Below, piece by piece: positions 61,790 to 64,000 of a stretch of 64,000 nt of DNA (its first letter is position 1; every line of letters starts with the position of its first letter). The stretch is from positions 4,247,001 to 4,311,000 of the forward strand of contig NZ_CP094351.1 in assembly GCF_022807995.1 (NCBI RefSeq), given 5' to 3'. The position numbers and the translations under genes are program-made. The notes beneath the pieces were generated by a model. It was not told the origin of the DNA. It did not search any database and saw nothing but the letters and a program-made list of their open reading frames with translations. The DNA comes from Pseudomonas orientalis (GTDB taxonomy: Bacteria; Pseudomonadota; Gammaproteobacteria; Pseudomonadales; Pseudomonadaceae).

Positions 61790-62593
61790 TTATTGCTGCT
61801 GGACAGAAATCACCGGGGTCGGCGCCACGAACACCTTGGCATGCATCTGCTCATGCCCGCCCCCACGGCGCATGCCGCGCACCGGGCAGGCGTCCAGATA
61901 GTCCAGGCCTACGGCCAGCTTCAAGTGCCGTTCCGGCCGGGCCAGTTGGTTGGTCACATCAAAACTGTACCAGGCGTCATCCAGCCAGGCTTCGGCCCAG
62001 GCATGGCTGGCCAGGTGCGTGCTGTCTTCGGTATACAAATACCCGGATACATACCGCGCCGGTATCCCCAGGCTGCGCGCGCAGGCCAGGAACGCATGGG
62101 TATGGTCCTGGCAGACGCCCGCGTGGCCGGCGAAGGCTTCGGCCGCGCAGGTGTCGACCTGGGTGGCGCCCGGCGTGTAGCGCATCGATTGGTTCAGGGC
62201 CTGCATCAGGTCGATCAGGGCCGTGCGGTCACGCCGCTGATGACAGTGCTGCCGGGCGAAACCGCGCAGGGCTTCGTCGGGCTCGGTCAGGCGCGTGCAA
62301 CGCAGGAACGGAAAGGCCGACTGGTTCTCGTGTTCGGCCTCGCGCAGCTCGTCGATATCCACCTGGCCACGGGCGCCGATGATGATGCAGTCGTGAGGTT
62401 CGTCCAGGGTCAGCACATGCAGGATGTTGCCGAACGGGTCCACTTGCGCCCGCACGGGGCGCGGCAGGTCGAGCTGCCAGCTCAGCACATGCTGGCGCTC
62501 GCTGTCGTGGGGCGTCAGGCGCAGATACTGAATGCTGGCGCGCACCTGATCTTCGTAGCGGTAGGTGGTTTCGTGGCTGATGGAGAGTCTCAT
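61790..62593 (-). CDS. Transglutaminase-family protein
   Basis: A 267-residue protein with the Cys-His-Asp triad in GVCQDHTH, SHAWAEAW and FDVTN. No signal peptide. Such proteins co-occur with circularly permuted ATP-grasp and alpha-E proteins, as partly seen here. Function is undetermined; peptide cross-linking or cleavage is proposed for the family. Confidence 0.9.
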   Translation of the reverse strand: MRLSISHETTYRYEDQVRASIQYLRLTPHDSERQHVLSWQLDLPRPVRAQVDPFGNILHVLTLDEPHDCIIIGARGQVDIDELREAEHENQSAFPFLRCTRLTEPDEALRGFARQHCHQRRDRTALIDLMQALNQSMRYTPGATQVDTCAAEAFAGHAGVCQDHTHAFLACARSLGIPARYVSGYLYTEDSTHLASHAWAEAWLDDAWYSFDVTNQLARPERHLKLAVGLDYLDACPVRGMRRGGGHEQMHAKVFVAPTPVISVQQQ

Positions 62594-62631
62594 GCCGCCT
62601 CCAGGTGGGAACAGTTTCTAATCGACATAGG

Positions 62632-64000
62632 TCAGTCCTCGACCACCCAGGTGTCTTTGGTACCGCCGCCCTGGGACGAGTTGACCACCAGCGAACCTTC
62701 GCGCAGCGCCACGCGGGTCAGGCCACCGGGCACCACGCGGGTGTCCTTGCCGGACAGCACGAACGGGCGCAGGTCGATATGCCGCGGCGCGATGCCGTTT
62801 TCAACAAACGTCGGGCAGGTGGACAAACACAGGGTGGGTTGGGCGATATAGGCGTGGGGCTTGGCCTTGATGCGTGCGCGGAACGCCTCGATTTCCGCCG
62901 CCGTGGACGCCGGGCCCACCAGCATGCCGTAGCCGCCGGAGCCCTGGGTTTCCTTGACCACCAACTCGGGCAAGTGGGCCAGGACGTGGGACAGTTCGTC
63001 GGGCTTACGGCATTGAAACGTCGGAACGTTCTGCAGGATCGGTTCTTCATCCAGGTAAAAACGGATCATCTCGGTAACGAAGGGATAGACCGATTTGTCA
63101 TCCGCCACCCCGGTGCCGATGGCATTGGCCAGCACCACAGTGCCCGAGCGGTAGGCGGCCAGCAGGCCCGGCACGCCGAGCATCGAGGCCGGGTTGAAGG
63201 CCAGCGGGTCGAGAAACGCGTCGTCGAGACGGCGATAGATCACGTCCACCGCTTTGGGGCCGTCGGTGGTGCGCATGAATACGCGGTCGTCACGCACGAA
63301 CAAATCGGCGCCTTCCACCAGCTCCACGCCCATTTCCCGGGCGAGGAAGGCATGCTCAAAAAACGCACTGTTGAAGCGCCCCGGGGTCAGCACCACCACG
63401 CTGGGATTATCCAGGGGGCTGGCGCTTTTCAGGGTGTCGAGCAACAGGTTGGGGTAATGGTCAATCGGCGCGATGCGCTGGGCTGCGAACAGCTCCGGGA
63501 ACAGGCGCATCATCATCTTGCGGTCTTCGAGCATGTAGCTGACACCGCTCGGCGTACGCAAGTTGTCTTCCAGTACGTAGTAAGTGCCATCGCCATCGCG
63601 AACCAGGTCGGCCCCGGAGATGTGGGAATACAGATCACGGTGCAGGTCCAGGCCCTGCATTGCCAACTGGTATTGCTCGTTGGCCAGTACCTGTTCGGCC
63701 GGAATGATCCCGGCCTCGATGATGCGTTGTTCGTGGTACAGGTCGGCGAGGAACATGTTCAGCGCCTTGACCCGCTGGATACAGCCGCGCTCGACCGTTC
63801 GCCATTCGCTCGCCGGGATGCTGCGGGGGATGGTGTCGAAGGGAATCAAGCGCTCAGTGCCTTGCTCGTCCCCATAAAGCGTGAAGGTGATGCCTGCCCG
63901 GTGGAATAGCAAGTCGGCCTCGCGCCGACGCTGGGCCAGCAGTTCAGCCGGGGTGTCGGCCAACCAGCGGGCGAACTGGCGGTAATGGGGCCGGACCTGC
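62632..64000 (-). CDS. Circularly permuted type 2 ATP-grasp protein, 5' end outside the window
   Basis: The frame runs out of the window at 64000 without a start, and TTG 63963 is only an internal codon. At least 455 residues are visible, ending SSQGGGTKDTWVVED, the usual C-terminus. GSGGYGMLVGPAS and RPFVLSGKD support the ATP-grasp call. An alpha-E gene that often follows is not present in the 38 bases to the transglutaminase gene. Confidence 0.88.
   Translation of the reverse strand, partial: QVRPHYRQFARWLADTPAELLAQRRREADLLFHRAGITFTLYGDEQGTERLIPFDTIPRSIPASEWRTVERGCIQRVKALNMFLADLYHEQRIIEAGIIPAEQVLANEQYQLAMQGLDLHRDLYSHISGADLVRDGDGTYYVLEDNLRTPSGVSYMLEDRKMMMRLFPELFAAQRIAPIDHYPNLLLDTLKSASPLDNPSVVVLTPGRFNSAFFEHAFLAREMGVELVEGADLFVRDDRVFMRTTDGPKAVDVIYRRLDDAFLDPLAFNPASMLGVPGLLAAYRSGTVVLANAIGTGVADDKSVYPFVTEMIRFYLDEEPILQNVPTFQCRKPDELSHVLAHLPELVVKETQGSGGYGMLVGPASTAAEIEAFRARIKAKPHAYIAQPTLCLSTCPTFVENGIAPRHIDLRPFVLSGKDTRVVPGGLTRVALREGSLVVNSSQGGGTKDTWVVED

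Overview
The window is a 64 kb stretch of a fluorescent-group Pseudomonas chromosome. The evidence is the high GC content, the gene order nasS-nasT-nasA-kinase-nirB-nirD-nasC-cobA-oprF-sigX-cmpX-crfX-cmaX-rraA-hydrolase-ppsA-ppsR (which I recall as the PAO1 order PA1786 to PA1769), a GntR-type prp operon, and many REP-type palindromes of the kind seen in P. fluorescens. There is no prophage, transposase, CRISPR array or rRNA. One tRNA-Ser(GGA) lies on the minus strand.

Layout. 1-11095: nitrate assimilation. A partial nasS and nasT are followed by two transcription units, nasA-kinase and nirB-nirD-nasC-cobA. Each unit has a sigma-54-type promoter, tandem six-base-loop hairpins of the ANTAR target type and an intrinsic terminator ahead of the first gene. 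11156-15082: oprF, sigX, cmpX, crfX and cmaX (envelope stress and mechanosensing). 15102-20293: rraA-like gene, hydrolase, and divergent ppsA/ppsR. 20524-27581: a MocR-regulated locus with an EamA exporter, a four-domain JAMM/CysO-like/E1/rhodanese fusion, a CysM-like enzyme, a serine acetyltransferase with a tail, and an AlaX editing protein. 27702-36207: prpR-prpB-prpC-acnD-prpF-prpD for propionate catabolism. 36473-39534: retropepsin-like peptidase, membrane protein and ATP-grasp trio. 39636-43151: pabB, a HigA-like regulator, thrH and cysH. 43619-53998: smaller metabolic and regulatory genes, including an NCS1 transporter with a sigma-54-type promoter, several small hypothetical genes and the tRNA. 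54212-64000: plsC, corA, an amidotransferase, a fadB/fadA-like pair, a cytochrome c, and a transglutaminase with a partial ATP-grasp gene at the edge.

How it works together. NasS/NasT would sense nitrate and act on the two leader RNAs, while sigma-54 would add nitrogen control. The 20.5-27.6 kb locus looks like a self-contained sulfur-carrier route from serine to cysteine or a related beta-substituted alanine, with its own exporter and a tRNA-editing safeguard. It is the best candidate here for a little-described system. Two families of REP palindromes are scattered between genes, including inside the prp operon, and one family recurs as nested composite units of about 150-175 bp.
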